64,000 nucleotides of DNA from Burkholderia pyrrocinia (GCF_003330765.1 NZ_CP024902.1:2046001-2110000), one strand, 5' to 3'. Counted from the stretch's first letter, positions 47,847 through 58,272 are shown. Numbers and translations are program-made. The notes: generated from the sequence alone by a model not told the origin.

Positions 47847-48086
47847 TTAGGACGAGACTTCCGCGTCCGGGTGGAAATTCACCGGGCGCGCCGGCACGAC
47901 CGTCGAGATGGCGTGCTTGTACACCATCTGGGTCACCGTATTACGGAGCAACACGACGTACTGGTCGAACGATTCAATGTTCCCTTGGAGCTTGATGCCG
48001 TTGACGAGGTAGATCGAAACGGGAACGTGCTCTTTGCGCAGTGCGTTCAAAAACGGGTCTTGTAACAATTGCCCTTTGTTGCTCAT
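47847..48086 (-). CDS. hfq: RNA chaperone Hfq
   Basis: The 79-residue Sm-like protein forms the hexameric ring that pairs small RNAs with mRNA. The [29 protein letters not shown] segment is Sm1, and [13 protein letters not shown] is Sm2 with the YKH-type motif. ATG 48086 has GGAG at six bases; the in-frame ATG at 48098 lacks this and homology. hfq lies between der and hflX in the conserved order. On the minus strand TATAGT (48166-48161) is a possible -10, with no good -35. Hfq length in Burkholderia is 79 residues, which fits. Confidence 0.97.
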   Translation of the reverse strand: MSNKGQLLQDPFLNALRKEHVPVSIYLVNGIKLQGNIESFDQYVVLLRNTVTQMVYKHAISTVVPARPVNFHPDAEVSS

Positions 48087-48228
48087 GGCGTACTCCATCT
48101 TTTTTTGCAGGTTGATCTGGATTGGCGAGGAAGAAAAAGAGATCCGGCGCCAATCGCTACACTATAGCCGATTTTGCCTGCCCCGCCCGGGGCGTAGGCC
48201 TTGCGGCCTATCCCTTGCGGGGCGTGCT

Positions 48229-49566
48229 TCAGCCCTTGTCCGCGTACGGATTGTTCGACGAACGGAACTCTATTCGCAATGGAGTCCCGGTCAGGGAGAA
48301 AGTTTCGCGGAACCGGTTTTCCAGGTAGCGCTTGTACGTTTCCGTCACGGCGTCGAGCGCGTTACCGTGGATAACAATGAGCGGCGGATTCTGGCCGCCC
48401 TGGTGCGCGTAGCGCAGCTTCGGACGCACCGGGCCGCGCCGGCGCGGCTGCTGGAACTCGACGGCCTCGATCAGCGCGCGCGTGAGCTTCGGCGTCGGCA
48501 GCTTGGCCATCGCGGCCGCATACGCGTCGTCGACCGAGCGCATCAGCGCGCCGATGCCGGTCTTCTTCGCGGCCGAAATGTAGTGCGACTTCGCGAAGTC
48601 GAGGAATTTCAGCTTGCGGGTCAAATCCGCTTTCGCGCGATCGCGCGCGTGCTCGTCGAGCCCGTCCCACTTGTTGACGCCGATCACGAGCGCGCGGCCC
48701 TGCTCGACGACGAAGCCGGCGATGTGCGCGTCCTGGTCGGAAATGTCCTGCTGCGCATCCAGCAGAAGAATGACGACGTTCGCGTCGGAGATCGACTGCA
48801 GCGTCTTCACGACCGAAAACTTCTCGATCGCCTCGAACACCTTGCCGCGGCGCCGCAGGCCAGCCGTGTCGATCAGCGTGTATTTCTTGCCGTTACGCTC
48901 GAAATCGACGTAGATCGAGTCGCGCGTCGTGCCCGGCATGTCGAACGCGATCACGCGGTCCTCGCCGATCAGCGCGTTCACGAGCGTCGACTTGCCGACG
49001 TTCGGCCGGCCGACGATCGCGATCTTGATGCCGCGCGACGGATCGTTCTCGTCCTCGTCCTCCGGCTGGCCCGTGTACGCGACTTCCAGCGCCTCGTTGA
49101 TCATGTCGGTGACGCCGTCGCCGTGCGCGGCCGAGATTGCGCGCGGATCGCCGAGCCCGAGTTCGTAGAAGTCGGTCGCGACCGCCGTGTACTTCATCCC
49201 CTCGGCCTTGTTGACGACGAGGAAGATCGGCCGGCCGGTCTTGCGCAGGTAGTCGGCGATCGACTTGTCCTGCGGTGCGAGGCCGTTGCGGCCGTCGACA
49301 ATGAACACGACGACGTCGGCTTCCTCCACGGCCTGCCGCGTCTGGCGCGCCATTTCGTGCAGGATGCCGTCCTTCGCGACGGGTTCGAAGCCGCCCGTGT
49401 CGACGACGAGATACGGCCGCTCGCCGACGCGCCCTTCGCCGTAATGGCGATCGCGCGTCAGGCCTGGCAAGTCGGCGACCAGCGCATCGCGCGAGCGCGT
49501 GAGCCGGTTGAACAGCGTGGATTTCCCCACATTGGGGCGCCCAACGAGGGCAATGACCGGTTTCAT
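48229..49566 (-). CDS. der: Ribosome biogenesis GTPase Der (EngA)
   Basis: The 445-residue protein has two tandem G domains, each with GRPNVGKST (residues 8-16 and about 187-195), then a C-terminal KH-like domain. Der is essential for 50S subunit maturation. The switch and NKXD motifs are visible (VNKAEG and GVNKWDG). Its 5' gap to bamB contains a hairpin at 49724. hfq starts 142 bp further on. Confidence 0.96.
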   Translation of the reverse strand: MKPVIALVGRPNVGKSTLFNRLTRSRDALVADLPGLTRDRHYGEGRVGERPYLVVDTGGFEPVAKDGILHEMARQTRQAVEEADVVVFIVDGRNGLAPQDKSIADYLRKTGRPIFLVVNKAEGMKYTAVATDFYELGLGDPRAISAAHGDGVTDMINEALEVAYTGQPEDEDENDPSRGIKIAIVGRPNVGKSTLVNALIGEDRVIAFDMPGTTRDSIYVDFERNGKKYTLIDTAGLRRRGKVFEAIEKFSVVKTLQSISDANVVILLLDAQQDISDQDAHIAGFVVEQGRALVIGVNKWDGLDEHARDRAKADLTRKLKFLDFAKSHYISAAKKTGIGALMRSVDDAYAAAMAKLPTPKLTRALIEAVEFQQPRRRGPVRPKLRYAHQGGQNPPLIVIHGNALDAVTETYKRYLENRFRETFSLTGTPLRIEFRSSNNPYADKG

Positions 49567-49723
49567 CTGTGTTTTCTACGGTGATGCGCAGCAGCGGGAG
49601 GCCCGCTGCTGCGGGCGGCTGCGCTGAATGAAAATATCACGAATTCGCGCCGCGCCGGATGCGCGCGCCGGGCGCGCGTTGCGCGCCGTCGTCTTTCGTC
49701 TCGAACTGCCTTTCAAATACCGA

Positions 49724-49744
49724 GCGGCCGGGAACACCGGCCGC
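49724..49744 (-). promoter_or_regulatory. Hairpin between bamB and der
   Basis: GCGGCCGG, loop GAACA, CCGGCCGC is a perfect 8-bp stem in the 245-bp gap between the bamB stop and der start. There is no T-tract on the minus strand, so it may be a processing or weak termination site. Confidence 0.4.
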
Positions 49745-49811
49745 CTTCATGTCGCGCGGCCCGGGCGCGCGGGACAAACCCGCCGCGCCGCGGCCGCGCA
49801 TGTTTCCTGCG

Positions 49812-50957
49812 TCAGCGCGGACGGAACCCGTACAGGCCGCCGTCCTTCGTCTGCACGACGAGCGTATTGCCCGCGAGGACCGGCGCCGCCGTAATCGCGC
49901 TGCCGTCGGTCTTCATCCGCGCGATGAAGCTGCCGTCTTCGCGCGACAGGAAGTGCACGAAGCCCTGGTAATCGCCCATCACGACCGCATGCCCGAGCAG
50001 GTACGGCACGCCGACGTCACGACTCTTCAGCTTGTCGTTGCGCCAGAGCTGGTTGCCGGAGGCCGCGTCGTACGCCGTCACGACCGACCAGTCGTCGCCG
50101 CCTGCGACAACCGAATCATCCTGCGCGAGACCGCTGCGGCTCGAGAACGCCTTTTCCCACAGCGGGCGGCCCGAGTTCGCATCGAAGCAGCCGAGCTGAC
50201 CCTGGAACGTCACCGCGCAGGCTTCCGCGCCCACGAGCGTCGGCGGGCCGCTGACGTCGTTGATGCGCTCGACCTCGGTCACGCCCTTCGGGAACGACAC
50301 GGGCGTCTGCCAGAACGGCTCGCCCGACTGCAGGTTGATCGCGACGAGGCCGCCGCCGGGGAAGCCCGCCAGCACCGCCGCGTCACCCGCGAACGTCATG
50401 CCGGCTGACACGCGCAGGTTCAGCGGAACCGCGCGGTTGCGGTAGTTCCACTTCTGCTCGCCCGTCTGCGCGTTGAACGCGATCACCTGGCCATCGATCG
50501 TGCGGATGACCACGAGGCCATTGCCGACGAGCGGCGGCGAGAAGATCTCGCCCTGCACGCTGGTCTTCCACAGCTGCTTGCCGTCCGGACCCAGCACGAA
50601 CACGCCACCCTTCAGCGCGCCGACCGCGGTCAGGTTGCCGTCGCTGCCGACACCGGCCGACAGGTCCGAACCGACCTTCGAGCGCCAGAGCGTCTGGCCC
50701 GTCTTCGCGTCGATCTTCTCGACCGAACCGTTTTCGCCCGCCGCGTAGACGGCGTCGCCCACGGCCACCGGCGAGAACAGGTAGCGTCCGCCCTTGCCGA
50801 CACTCGCCTTCCAGACCTGTTGCACATCCATCACGGGCTTGAACTCGGTGAGCGGCGTCGGCACGCGGCGCGCGTCCTTCGACGACGAGCAGGCCGCCAA
50901 TGCGAGGACAGCCGCCGCGCAGGCAACGGGCACAGCGTAACGTTTCAGCAAATTCAT
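49812..50957 (-). CDS. bamB: Outer membrane assembly lipoprotein BamB
   Basis: The 381-residue lipoprotein has a signal peptide with lipobox LAAC (lipidated Cys near residue 23) and a beta-propeller of PQQ-like blades, visible as repeated G(Q)xxW motifs (TGQTLWRS, DGKQLWKT, TGEQKWNY, SGEPFWQT, SGRPLWEK, SGNQLWRN). It is the scaffold subunit of the BAM complex. It is preceded by yfgM and hisS and followed by der, the standard order. BamD lies elsewhere in the window. Confidence 0.95.
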   Translation of the reverse strand: MNLLKRYAVPVACAAAVLALAACSSSKDARRVPTPLTEFKPVMDVQQVWKASVGKGGRYLFSPVAVGDAVYAAGENGSVEKIDAKTGQTLWRSKVGSDLSAGVGSDGNLTAVGALKGGVFVLGPDGKQLWKTSVQGEIFSPPLVGNGLVVIRTIDGQVIAFNAQTGEQKWNYRNRAVPLNLRVSAGMTFAGDAAVLAGFPGGGLVAINLQSGEPFWQTPVSFPKGVTEVERINDVSGPPTLVGAEACAVTFQGQLGCFDANSGRPLWEKAFSSRSGLAQDDSVVAGGDDWSVVTAYDAASGNQLWRNDKLKSRDVGVPYLLGHAVVMGDYQGFVHFLSREDGSFIARMKTDGSAITAAPVLAGNTLVVQTKDGGLYGFRPR

Positions 50958-50998
50958 CGGTTAGCGAAGCAGAGTTAAGAGGTTGAGGGGACCGGGGT

Positions 50999-51628
50999 TC
51001 AGCCGCCGAGCGCGTCCAGCTTGAACTGCACGAGCTGGCGCGCAGACTGGTCGTCCTTCGACAGGCCGTCGAGCGCGAGCTTGTAAGCGGCGCGCGCGTC
51101 GTCGGTCTTGCCTTGCGCGGCAAGCAGATCGCCGCGGCGATCGGCCACAAGGCCCTTGAATGCATCGACCGGCGTACCCGACAGCAGCGCGAGGCCCGCG
51201 TCGTATGCCTTCTCGTCGAGCAGCAGCGACGCGAGGCGCAGCTTCGCGATCTGCTTGTACTCGTCATCCTTGGCGTGGTCGACGGCCCATTGCAGTTGCG
51301 CCTTCGCGCCTGCCGCGTCGCCGGCCGCGTACAGCACCTTCGCGGCCGCGAGCGCCGTCATCTGCGCATACGGCGTGCTGCTGAATTTGTCTTCCATGTC
51401 GGCGGCCGCGCGGGCCATCGTCGCCTTGTCGTTCGCGGCGGCGGCCTTCTGGACCTGCTCGTACAGCCCGGACGCCTCGGCAGCCTGACGGCGCTGCCAG
51501 TAGTTCCAGCCGTTGAAACCGGCCGCGACGACGAGCGCCGCGAGCACGATCCACGTGGTGAGGTTGCCCCAGCGGGTCCACCACGCCTTGAGACTTTCAA
51601 TCGATTCTTGTTCGTCGTGATAACTCAT
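50999..51628 (-). CDS. YfgM-family membrane TPR protein
   Basis: The 209-residue protein has one N-terminal membrane helix (LTTWIVLAALVVAAGFNGWNYW, about residues 23-45) and a periplasmic TPR-like domain with alanine-rich helices (AKVLYAAGDAAGAKAQLQWAV). This is the YfgM family, which works with periplasmic chaperones and the PpiD/SecYEG translocon in E. coli. It lies between hisS and bamB, the usual context. ATG 51628 begins MSYHDEQESIESLKAWWTRWG. Confidence 0.88.
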   Translation of the reverse strand: MSYHDEQESIESLKAWWTRWGNLTTWIVLAALVVAAGFNGWNYWQRRQAAEASGLYEQVQKAAAANDKATMARAAADMEDKFSSTPYAQMTALAAAKVLYAAGDAAGAKAQLQWAVDHAKDDEYKQIAKLRLASLLLDEKAYDAGLALLSGTPVDAFKGLVADRRGDLLAAQGKTDDARAAYKLALDGLSKDDQSARQLVQFKLDALGG

Positions 51629-51683
51629 CGGCGAGCGATTCCTTCCTGTTCAGGCCTTTCTTGTCGAGCGGATACCAGCGCGA

Positions 51684-53024
51684 TCAGTCGTCGCCGTCTT
51701 CGGCGGATGCAACCATCGCATTGATTAGGAATTCGGTCAAGCTTTCGACCGGTACGGTCTGCTGAACGTTCTTTTCCCCTTCCTCGCCCGCACCGCGCAG
51801 CGCTTTCACGCCCACCGTACCGTTCGCGACCTCTTCTTCGCCGAAGATCACCGCGAACGCGGCACCGCTTGCGTCGGCCCGCTTCATCTGCGACTTGAAG
51901 CTCGCCGTCGCGCCGTCGGCGCTGCAGTGGAAGATCACGTCGAGGCCCGTGTCGCGCAGGCGCTCGGCCGCGATGAACGCCTGTTCGCGCGCGGTCTCGC
52001 CCTGGTGCACGACATACACGTCGACGCCTTCCTGCTCGGGCGCGAGATCCTCTTCCTTCAGCAGTTCGAGGATGCGCTCGATGCCCATCGCCCAGCCGCA
52101 CGCGGCGGTCGGCTTGCCGCCGAGCTGCTCGATCAGCGGATCGTAGCGGCCGCCGGCCGCGACCGTGCCCTGCGCGCCGAGCTTGTCGGTCACCCACTCG
52201 AACACGGTCAGGTTGTAGTAGTCGAGGCCGCGCACCAGACGCGGATTGATCTTGAACGGAATGTTGTTCGCGAGCAGCAGGCGCTGCAGCCCTTCGAAGT
52301 GCGCGCGCGATTCGTCGCCGAGGAAGTCGATCAGCTTCGGCGCGTTCTGCGCGATCTCCTGCAGCGCGGGATTCTTCGTGTCGAGCACGCGCAGCGGGTT
52401 CGTATACAGGCGGCGCTTGGCCTCCTCGTCGAGCACGTCGGCGAACTGCTCGAGGTACTTGATCAGTTCGACGCGGTGCGCGGCGCGCTCTTCTGCGAGG
52501 CCGAGCGAGTTGATCTCGAGCTTGATGCCGGTCAGGCCGAGGTCGTCCCACAGGCGCTGGCACATCATGATGATCTCGGCATCCGCATCGGGACCCGCGA
52601 AGCCGAGCGCCTCGACGCCGACCTGGTGGAACTGGCGATAGCGGCCGCGCTGCGGGCGCTCGTGGCGGAACATCGGGCCGATGTACCACAGGCGCTTCGG
52701 GCCGTCATACAGCATGTTGTGCTCGATCGACGCGCGCACGACGGCCGCGGTGTTTTCCGGGCGCATCGTCAGGTTCTCGCCGTTCAGCGCGTCGGTAAAG
52801 CTGTACATCTCCTTCTCGACGATGTCCGTGACTTCGCCGATACCGCGCGTGAAGAGCTGCGTATGTTCGACGATCGGCGTGCGGATGTTCTGGTAGCCGT
52901 ATGCGCGCAGCAGCGATTTCACGGTAGCTTCGAAGAACTCCCAAAGGCCGGCATCCTGCGGGAGGATGTCGTTCATGCCCTTGACGCCGGCGAGCTTTTC
53001 GATTTTGCGTTTCTGTTCAGTCAT
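51684..53024 (-). CDS. hisS: Histidyl-tRNA synthetase HisS
   Basis: The 446-residue class II synthetase has motif 1 in [15 protein letters not shown], motif 2 around [25 protein letters not shown], the histidine-binding [15 protein letters not shown] region and motif 3 [10 protein letters not shown]. The C-terminal anticodon domain includes [15 protein letters not shown]. It follows ispG by 16 bp and precedes yfgM. Its paralogue HisZ lies 8 kb away and lacks tRNA charging. Confidence 0.97.
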   Translation of the reverse strand: MTEQKRKIEKLAGVKGMNDILPQDAGLWEFFEATVKSLLRAYGYQNIRTPIVEHTQLFTRGIGEVTDIVEKEMYSFTDALNGENLTMRPENTAAVVRASIEHNMLYDGPKRLWYIGPMFRHERPQRGRYRQFHQVGVEALGFAGPDADAEIIMMCQRLWDDLGLTGIKLEINSLGLAEERAAHRVELIKYLEQFADVLDEEAKRRLYTNPLRVLDTKNPALQEIAQNAPKLIDFLGDESRAHFEGLQRLLLANNIPFKINPRLVRGLDYYNLTVFEWVTDKLGAQGTVAAGGRYDPLIEQLGGKPTAACGWAMGIERILELLKEEDLAPEQEGVDVYVVHQGETAREQAFIAAERLRDTGLDVIFHCSADGATASFKSQMKRADASGAAFAVIFGEEEVANGTVGVKALRGAGEEGEKNVQQTVPVESLTEFLINAMVASAEDGDD

Positions 53025-53040
53025 CGTGTGTGTGGACGAA

Positions 53041-54345
53041 TTAGTTCTGGGCCGCGGCGCGGCCGTAATTGCGTGCGACGTAGTCGCTGACGATCTGCTG
53101 GAATTCCTCGGCGATCCGCTCGCCGCGCAGCGTCTTGGCTTTCTCGCCGTCGATGAAGACGGGTGCGGCCGGGTTCTCGCCCGAGCCCGGCAGGCTGATG
53201 CCGATGTTCGCGTGCTTCGATTCGCCCGGGCCGTTGACGATGCAGCCCATCACCGCGACGTTCATCTTCTCGACGCCCGGATACTCCTCGCGCCAGACGG
53301 GCATCTGCTCGCGCAGGTAGGTCTGGATCTGCATCGCGAGTTCCTGGAACAGCGTGCTCGTCGTACGGCCGCAGCCGGGGCACGCGATCACCATCGGTGC
53401 GAACGAGCGCAGGCCCATCGTCTGGAGGATTTCCTGGCCGACGATCACCTCGCCGGTGCGCGACGCGCCCGGTTCCGGCGTCAGCGAGATGCGGATCGTG
53501 TCGCCGATCCCTTCCTGCAGCAACACGCTGAGCGCGGCCGTCGATGCGACGATGCCCTTCGAGCCCATGCCGGCCTCGGTCAGCCCGAGGTGCAGCGCGA
53601 AGCCGCAACGGCGGCCGAGCTCGCGGTACACCGCGATCAGGTCCTGCACGCCGCTGACCTTGCACGACAGCACGATGCGGTCACGGCCGAGGCCCAGTTC
53701 GACCGCACGCTCGGCCGAGCCGATCGCCGACTGGATCAGCGCCTCGTACATCACGCTCTGCGCGTCCCACGGCTGCGACCGCGCGCCGTTCTCGTCCATC
53801 ATGCGCGCGAGCAGGTCCTGGTCGAGGCTGCCCCAGTTCACGCCGATCCGCACGGGCTTGTCGTACCTGGCCGCGGCCTCGATCATCTGCGCGAACTGCG
53901 TATCGCGCTTCGCGCCCTGACCGACGTTGCCGGGGTTGATCCGGTACTTCGACAGCGACTCGGCGCAGCCCGGGTAGTCGCGCAGCAGCAGGTGGCCGTT
54001 GTAATGGAAATCGCCGACGAGCGGCACGGTCACGCCCATCCGGTCGAGCTGCTCGCGGATCGCCGGCACGGCGGCCGCGGCCTCGGGCGTGTTGACCGTG
54101 ATGCGAACCAGTTCGGAGCCCGCATTAGCGAGTTCCTTGATCTGGATCGCCGTGCCGATCGCGTCGGCCGTGTCGGTATTCGTCATCGACTGCACGCGCA
54201 CCGGCGCGGCGCCGCCGATCGTCACGAGCTGCCCGCCCCAACGGACATCCACCGCATGCGACACGCGGCGCGGCTGATGCCCGCCGAACACCGGCTCGGT
54301 TGAACAAATCTGACTGCTGCGTGGGGATTGAGCTTCGGATTGCAT
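53041..54345 (-). CDS. ispG: (E)-4-hydroxy-3-methylbut-2-enyl diphosphate synthase IspG
   Basis: The 434-residue iron-sulfur enzyme performs the seventh step of the MEP isoprenoid pathway, reducing methylerythritol cyclodiphosphate. Cluster ligands are in [10 protein letters not shown] and [11 protein letters not shown]. The TIM-barrel part with [30 protein letters not shown] is at the N-terminus. I used ATG 54345 because the product then matches relatives in length; the in-frame ATG at 54357 would add four residues. A complex hairpin separates it from rodZ upstream. Confidence 0.95.
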   Translation of the reverse strand: MQSEAQSPRSSQICSTEPVFGGHQPRRVSHAVDVRWGGQLVTIGGAAPVRVQSMTNTDTADAIGTAIQIKELANAGSELVRITVNTPEAAAAVPAIREQLDRMGVTVPLVGDFHYNGHLLLRDYPGCAESLSKYRINPGNVGQGAKRDTQFAQMIEAAARYDKPVRIGVNWGSLDQDLLARMMDENGARSQPWDAQSVMYEALIQSAIGSAERAVELGLGRDRIVLSCKVSGVQDLIAVYRELGRRCGFALHLGLTEAGMGSKGIVASTAALSVLLQEGIGDTIRISLTPEPGASRTGEVIVGQEILQTMGLRSFAPMVIACPGCGRTTSTLFQELAMQIQTYLREQMPVWREEYPGVEKMNVAVMGCIVNGPGESKHANIGISLPGSGENPAAPVFIDGEKAKTLRGERIAEEFQQIVSDYVARNYGRAAAQN

Positions 54346-54393
54346 CGATAGATCCATTTACGCGGAATGCGCCGCGACGCGGCGCACGAATTG

Positions 54394-54453
54394 AAAAAGC
54401 GCCGTGCCCTCACGGCCTGCCGATATCGACGACAGGCCTTCGCCACGGCGCTT
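54394..54453 (-). terminator. Two-tier hairpin with T-run between rodZ and ispG
   Basis: An outer 10-bp stem AAGCGCCGTG/CACGGCGCTT encloses an inner 6-bp stem GGCCTG/CAGGCC whose loop contains CGATATCG. On the minus strand TTTTT follows. It lies just past the rodZ-like stop and 49 bp before ispG, so it may attenuate transcription into ispG-hisS. Confidence 0.6.
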
Positions 54454-54457
54454 GACG

Positions 54458-55477
54458 TCAGGGCAACGTGAACCGCGCCACATTACCCCGCGCTGCCGAA
54501 TATTTTGCCGGATCGACAGGCTTTCCGTCGAACGCGACCGCGTCGAGGCCCGCCTTGTTGCCGATCGTGACCTTGAACGGCCCGTCGCCGGCGACCTGCT
54601 TCGTCTCGCCGGCCCGTACCAACGCCGAGAACAGCTCCTTGCCGTTCTTGTCGCGCACGCTGAACCAGCAATCCTGCTTGACCTTCAGTTCGACCATCGA
54701 CTGCCCTGCCGCGACCACGACGCTCGCCGGCTGAGCCGGCGCGGCGGCGCTCGCCACCGTCGTTGCCACGACAGGCTGCGATGCAGACGCCGTCACGACC
54801 GGTGCCGCTGGCACCGGAACGGCGGACGCAATCGCCTGCGCCGCGACTGCGGACGTCGCAACCGGGGCCGGAACCTCATTGGCAGCCACGGTCGACGCGC
54901 CGTTCGCGGCCGCCTCTTCGACGGACGACGAGGATGCCGCCGACGCGCTCGCGGCCGACGCATGCTCCGCGTCGGCGCCCTTGAAGCGCGCGAGCAGGCT
55001 CGACGAATCGCCGCCAGTGTGCCACATCAGTACTGCGACCACCGCGACGACGACGATCGCCGTTCCCCACAGCCACGGGTGGTGGCCCGACGAGCCACCC
55101 AGCGGAATCGACACGCGGCCGCGCGGCAGATCCGTCCCGGACGACGCAGGCATCGACAGGTCGACTTCCTGCACGCCGCGCTCGCGGCGCAGCGCCTGCG
55201 CGAACGGTTCCGGGTCGACGCCGAGCATCTTCGCGTAGCTGCGCACGACACCGAGCGCGAACGTCACACCCGGCAAATGGCTGATGTCGCCGGCCTCGAG
55301 CGCCCGAAGCTTCTGCGGTGCGACCTTGAGCCGCGCCGACACGTCGTCGACCGTCCAGCCTTTCGCATCCCGAAGCTGCGCCAGCCGGCTGCCGACCGCC
55401 GCCAGCGATTCCAGCCCCGCCGGTGCCGGCTTCGCGGCATTCGTCTCTGCGCCGTTAGACGGCTGCGGCTCACTCAT
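54458..55477 (-). CDS. rodZ: RodZ-like cytoskeletal/membrane protein
   Basis: The 339-residue protein has an N-terminal helix-turn-helix domain (LRDAKGWTVDDVSARLKVAPQKLRALEAGD), one membrane helix (WLWGTAIVVVAVVAVLMW, about residues 135-152), an Ala/Val-rich linker (about residues 170-255) and a C-terminal DUF4115 beta domain (DCWFSVRDKNGKELFSALVRAGE). RodZ links MreB to the envelope for rod shape. The linker is long and low complexity. It is followed by a hairpin and then ispG. Confidence 0.85.
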   Translation of the reverse strand: MSEPQPSNGAETNAAKPAPAGLESLAAVGSRLAQLRDAKGWTVDDVSARLKVAPQKLRALEAGDISHLPGVTFALGVVRSYAKMLGVDPEPFAQALRRERGVQEVDLSMPASSGTDLPRGRVSIPLGGSSGHHPWLWGTAIVVVAVVAVLMWHTGGDSSSLLARFKGADAEHASAASASAASSSSVEEAAANGASTVAANEVPAPVATSAVAAQAIASAVPVPAAPVVTASASQPVVATTVASAAAPAQPASVVVAAGQSMVELKVKQDCWFSVRDKNGKELFSALVRAGETKQVAGDGPFKVTIGNKAGLDAVAFDGKPVDPAKYSAARGNVARFTLP

Positions 55478-55641
55478 CCTTGTCCTCGCGTCGATTCTTC
55501 TTCACTGGCGGCCGCCGCCGGCTCCCGCCAGCCGGCACCCGCAACTGTCCGTACCATGCGCGGCGCCGTGGCGCCGCGACCGATCGCTATTCGCGTGCTG
55601 TACCGCCAAAAGGTTCGGGCATCCCCGGCCAGGCGCCCCCG

Positions 55642-56781
55642 TCAAACCGCCCGAACCTCGATGATTTTTCCTGCTGCGCCCGTTCGTTCCGCGAGGCGCG
55701 TGCGGTCCTTCACCGCGCCGGCCAGCTGGCCGCACGCGGCATCGATGTCGTCGCCACGCGTCTTGCGCACGGTCGTGACGACACCCGCATCGATGAGGAC
55801 CTGCGCAAAGCGCTTGATCTGTTCCGGCTTCGAGCGGATGAGGCCCGATTCCGGAAACGGATTGAACGGGATCAGATTGAACTTGCACGGCACGTCTCGC
55901 GTGACGGCCAGCAGTTCGCGCGCATGCGCTTCGGTGTCGTTGACGCCGTCCAGCATGCAGTATTCGAAAGTAATGAAGTCGCGCGGCGCGACTTTCAGAT
56001 AGCGCTGGCACGCAGCCATCAACTCGCGAAGCGGATACTTCTTGTTGAGCGGCACCAACTCGTCGCGCAGCGCATCGTTCGACGCGTGCAGCGAAACAGC
56101 CAGCGCGACCGGCAACTCGGCGCCGAGGCGGTCCATCATCGGCACCACACCGGACGTCGACAGCGTGACGCGGCGGCGCGACAGGCCGTACGCGTTGTCG
56201 TCGAGCATCAGCCGCATCGCGGGCACGACCGCGCTGTAATTCAGGAGCGGCTCGCCCATGCCCATCATCACCACATTGGTGACGACCCGTTCGGCCTTGC
56301 CGTTCGGGCCGGGCGCACGGCCCAGCGACGCTCGCAATGCAAATTCGGCCATCCGCAGCTGGCCGATGATTTCGGCTGTCGACAGGTTGCGGGAAAAGCC
56401 CTGCTTGCCCGTCGAACAGAAGCGGCAGTTGACCGCACACCCGGCTTGCGACGACACGCACAGCGTGCCGCGCGTCTCTTCCGGGATGAACACGGTTTCG
56501 ACCGCATTGCCGCTTCCGACGTCGATCAGCCACTTGCGCGTGCCGTCGGTGGAAACGTGATCGCTGACGATGTCCGGCATCACGATCGACGCGCGGCCCT
56601 TGAGCTTTTCCCTCAGGGACTTCGCGAGATCGGTCATGCCGTCGAAATCGCCGGCGTTGTACTGGTGGATCCAGCGCTGCAACTGCTTGGCGCGGAACGG
56701 CTTCTCGCCGAGGCTGCCGCAGTACGCGACAAGACCCTCGGCATCGAAGTCGAGAAGATTGACGGAAGTTTCGCTCGTCAT
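55642..56781 (-). CDS. rlmN: Dual-specificity rRNA/tRNA methyltransferase RlmN
   Basis: The 379-residue radical SAM enzyme methylates A2503 of 23S rRNA and A37 of tRNAs. The CxxxCxxC motif is Cys115, Cys119 and Cys122 (CAVNCRFC), and the C-terminal [11 protein letters not shown] holds the methyl-carrying Cys near residue 357. The order ndk-rlmN-rodZ is conserved. The gap to rodZ is 164 bp, where some relatives carry a pilus gene (pilF); none is seen here. Confidence 0.95.
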   Translation of the reverse strand: MTSETSVNLLDFDAEGLVAYCGSLGEKPFRAKQLQRWIHQYNAGDFDGMTDLAKSLREKLKGRASIVMPDIVSDHVSTDGTRKWLIDVGSGNAVETVFIPEETRGTLCVSSQAGCAVNCRFCSTGKQGFSRNLSTAEIIGQLRMAEFALRASLGRAPGPNGKAERVVTNVVMMGMGEPLLNYSAVVPAMRLMLDDNAYGLSRRRVTLSTSGVVPMMDRLGAELPVALAVSLHASNDALRDELVPLNKKYPLRELMAACQRYLKVAPRDFITFEYCMLDGVNDTEAHARELLAVTRDVPCKFNLIPFNPFPESGLIRSKPEQIKRFAQVLIDAGVVTTVRKTRGDDIDAACGQLAGAVKDRTRLAERTGAAGKIIEVRAV

Positions 56782-56836
56782 GATGTGCTGCCTTGCCGCG
56801 TGCGCTGAATCCTGCCTACTTGCTGTCAGCCAGGGC

Positions 56837-57262
56837 TTAACGCGAGTAAACGTTCATTTCCGGGAAGAAGAACGCGACTTCGACAGCAGCCGTTTCCGCT
56901 GCGTCCGAGCCGTGCACGGCGTTCGCGTCGATGCTGTCGGCGAAGTCGGCGCGGATCGTGCCCTTTTCCGCCTTCTTCGGATCCGTTGCGCCCATCAGGT
57001 CGCGGTTCTTCAGGATCGCGCTTTCACCTTCCAGAACCTGGATCATCACCGGGCCCGAGATCATGAAATCGACGAGGTCCTTGAAGAACGGACGCGCTGC
57101 GTGAACCGCGTAGAACTTCTCGGCATCGGCACGCGACAGGTGCGCCATGCGCGATGCGATGACCTTCAGGCCGGCGCCTTCGAAACGGCTGTAGATCTGG
57201 CCGATCACGTTCTTTGCCACCGCATCCGGCTTGATGATCGACAGGGTGCGCTCGATTGCCAT
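56837..57262 (-). CDS. ndk: Nucleoside diphosphate kinase Ndk
   Basis: The 141-residue enzyme transfers phosphate between nucleoside tri- and diphosphates through His117 in [22 protein letters not shown] is the canonical N-terminus. The minus-strand sequence TACAAT (57314-57309) about 50 bp upstream is a possible -10. It heads the conserved minus-strand block. The gap to the divergent Bax-inhibitor gene contains a long palindrome. Confidence 0.97.
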   Translation of the reverse strand: MAIERTLSIIKPDAVAKNVIGQIYSRFEGAGLKVIASRMAHLSRADAEKFYAVHAARPFFKDLVDFMISGPVMIQVLEGESAILKNRDLMGATDPKKAEKGTIRADFADSIDANAVHGSDAAETAAVEVAFFFPEMNVYSR

Positions 57263-57308
57263 AAAAACTCCAAGAAATTAAGAAGTTACAGGTTCAAATG
57301 AATCCGCT

Positions 57309-57314
57309 ATTGTA
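57309..57314 (-). promoter_or_regulatory. Possible ndk -10 element
   Basis: TACAAT on the minus strand about 47 bp upstream of the ndk ATG. No good -35 hexamer lies 16-18 bp further upstream; TTCAAT is present but at 23 bp. Confidence 0.3.
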
Positions 57315-57339
57315 GCACGATCCCGTGTATCATTGCGAT

Positions 57340-57366
57340 TGAACCCTTACACACGTGAAAGGTTCA
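57340..57366. promoter_or_regulatory. 27-bp imperfect palindrome between ndk and the BI-1 gene
   Basis: TGAACCCTT and AAAGGTTCA match at 8 of 9 positions around the spacer ACACACGTG. It sits about 78 bp from ndk and 146 bp from the divergent gene, where it could be an operator for either. Confidence 0.4.
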
Positions 57367-57511
57367 GAATCCATATATTTTGCGCCGCCCTGGCATTGAA
57401 ACCTCGCGGCACGGAACGTATCTTAGCCATAGCTGCTCCGGTTTGCTGCGCCGCACACCGCGCGCGCCGAACCGGCCCCGGACGCCCACGCGTTCAATGT
57501 TAGGAGAAACC

Positions 57512-58210
57512 ATGAACGACTATCCGTACAATTTCGGCCGCGGCGGTTCCGTCAGCACCGCCGAGGTTCGCAACCGCGTGCTGCGGAACACGTACTGGCT
57601 GCTCGCGTTGTCGATGGTGCCGACCGTGCTGGGTGCCTGGGTCGGCGTCACGACGGGCTTCTCGCTGTTCGCGGCCACGAGCCCGATGATGAGCCTGCTC
57701 GCGTTCTTCGCCATCGCGTTCGGCTTCATGTTCGCGATCGAGCGGACGAAAAACAGCGCGGCCGGCGTGTTCGTGCTGCTCGGCTTCACGTTCTTCATGG
57801 GCCTGATGCTGTCGCGGCTGCTGAGCTTCATCCTCGGTTTCTCGAACGGCCCGTCGCTGATCATGCTCGCGTTCGGCGGCACCGGCATCATCTTCGCCAC
57901 GATGGCGACGATCGCCACCGTCAGCAAGCGTGACTTCTCGGGGCTCGGCAAGTGGCTGTTCATGGGCGTGATCGTGATCCTGCTCGCGTCGGTCGCGAAC
58001 ATCTTCCTGCACCTGCCGGCACTGATGCTCACCGTGTCGGTGCTCGCGATCGCGATCTTCTCCGCGTACATGCTGTTTGACGTCCAGCGCGTCGTGAACG
58101 GCGGCGAGACGAACTACATCTCGGCGACGCTCGCGATCTACCTCGATCTGTACAACGTGTTCACGAACCTGCTCGCACTGCTCGGCATCTTCGGCGGCAA
58201 CCGCAACTGA
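57512..58210 (+). CDS. Bax inhibitor-1/YccA family membrane protein
   Basis: The 232-residue protein has seven predicted membrane segments and the family's C-terminal NYISATLAIYLDLYNVFTNLLALLG motif (residues about 203-226), including the paired acidic residues. Members are calcium leak channels or FtsH modulators (YccA in E. coli protects SecY). TAGGAG precedes the ATG. It is divergent from ndk and shares a terminator with rlmD. YccA-type FtsH inhibition would link it to HflKC in this window, but that is inference. Confidence 0.9.
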   Translation: MNDYPYNFGRGGSVSTAEVRNRVLRNTYWLLALSMVPTVLGAWVGVTTGFSLFAATSPMMSLLAFFAIAFGFMFAIERTKNSAAGVFVLLGFTFFMGLMLSRLLSFILGFSNGPSLIMLAFGGTGIIFATMATIATVSKRDFSGLGKWLFMGVIVILLASVANIFLHLPALMLTVSVLAIAIFSAYMLFDVQRVVNGGETNYISATLAIYLDLYNVFTNLLALLGIFGGNRN

Positions 58211-58228
58211 CGTTCGTCAGGCACCACG

Positions 58229-58257
58229 AAAAACCGGCCCGAGGGCCGGTTTTTTTT
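58229..58257. terminator. Bidirectional terminator after the BI-1 gene
   Basis: AAACCGGCCC, GA, GGGCCGGTTT forms a stable stem, with TTTTTTTTC on the plus strand and TTTTTCG on the minus strand. It serves the convergent BI-1 and rlmD genes. Confidence 0.9.
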
Positions 58258-58272
58258 CGTCCGCCGCCTGGC

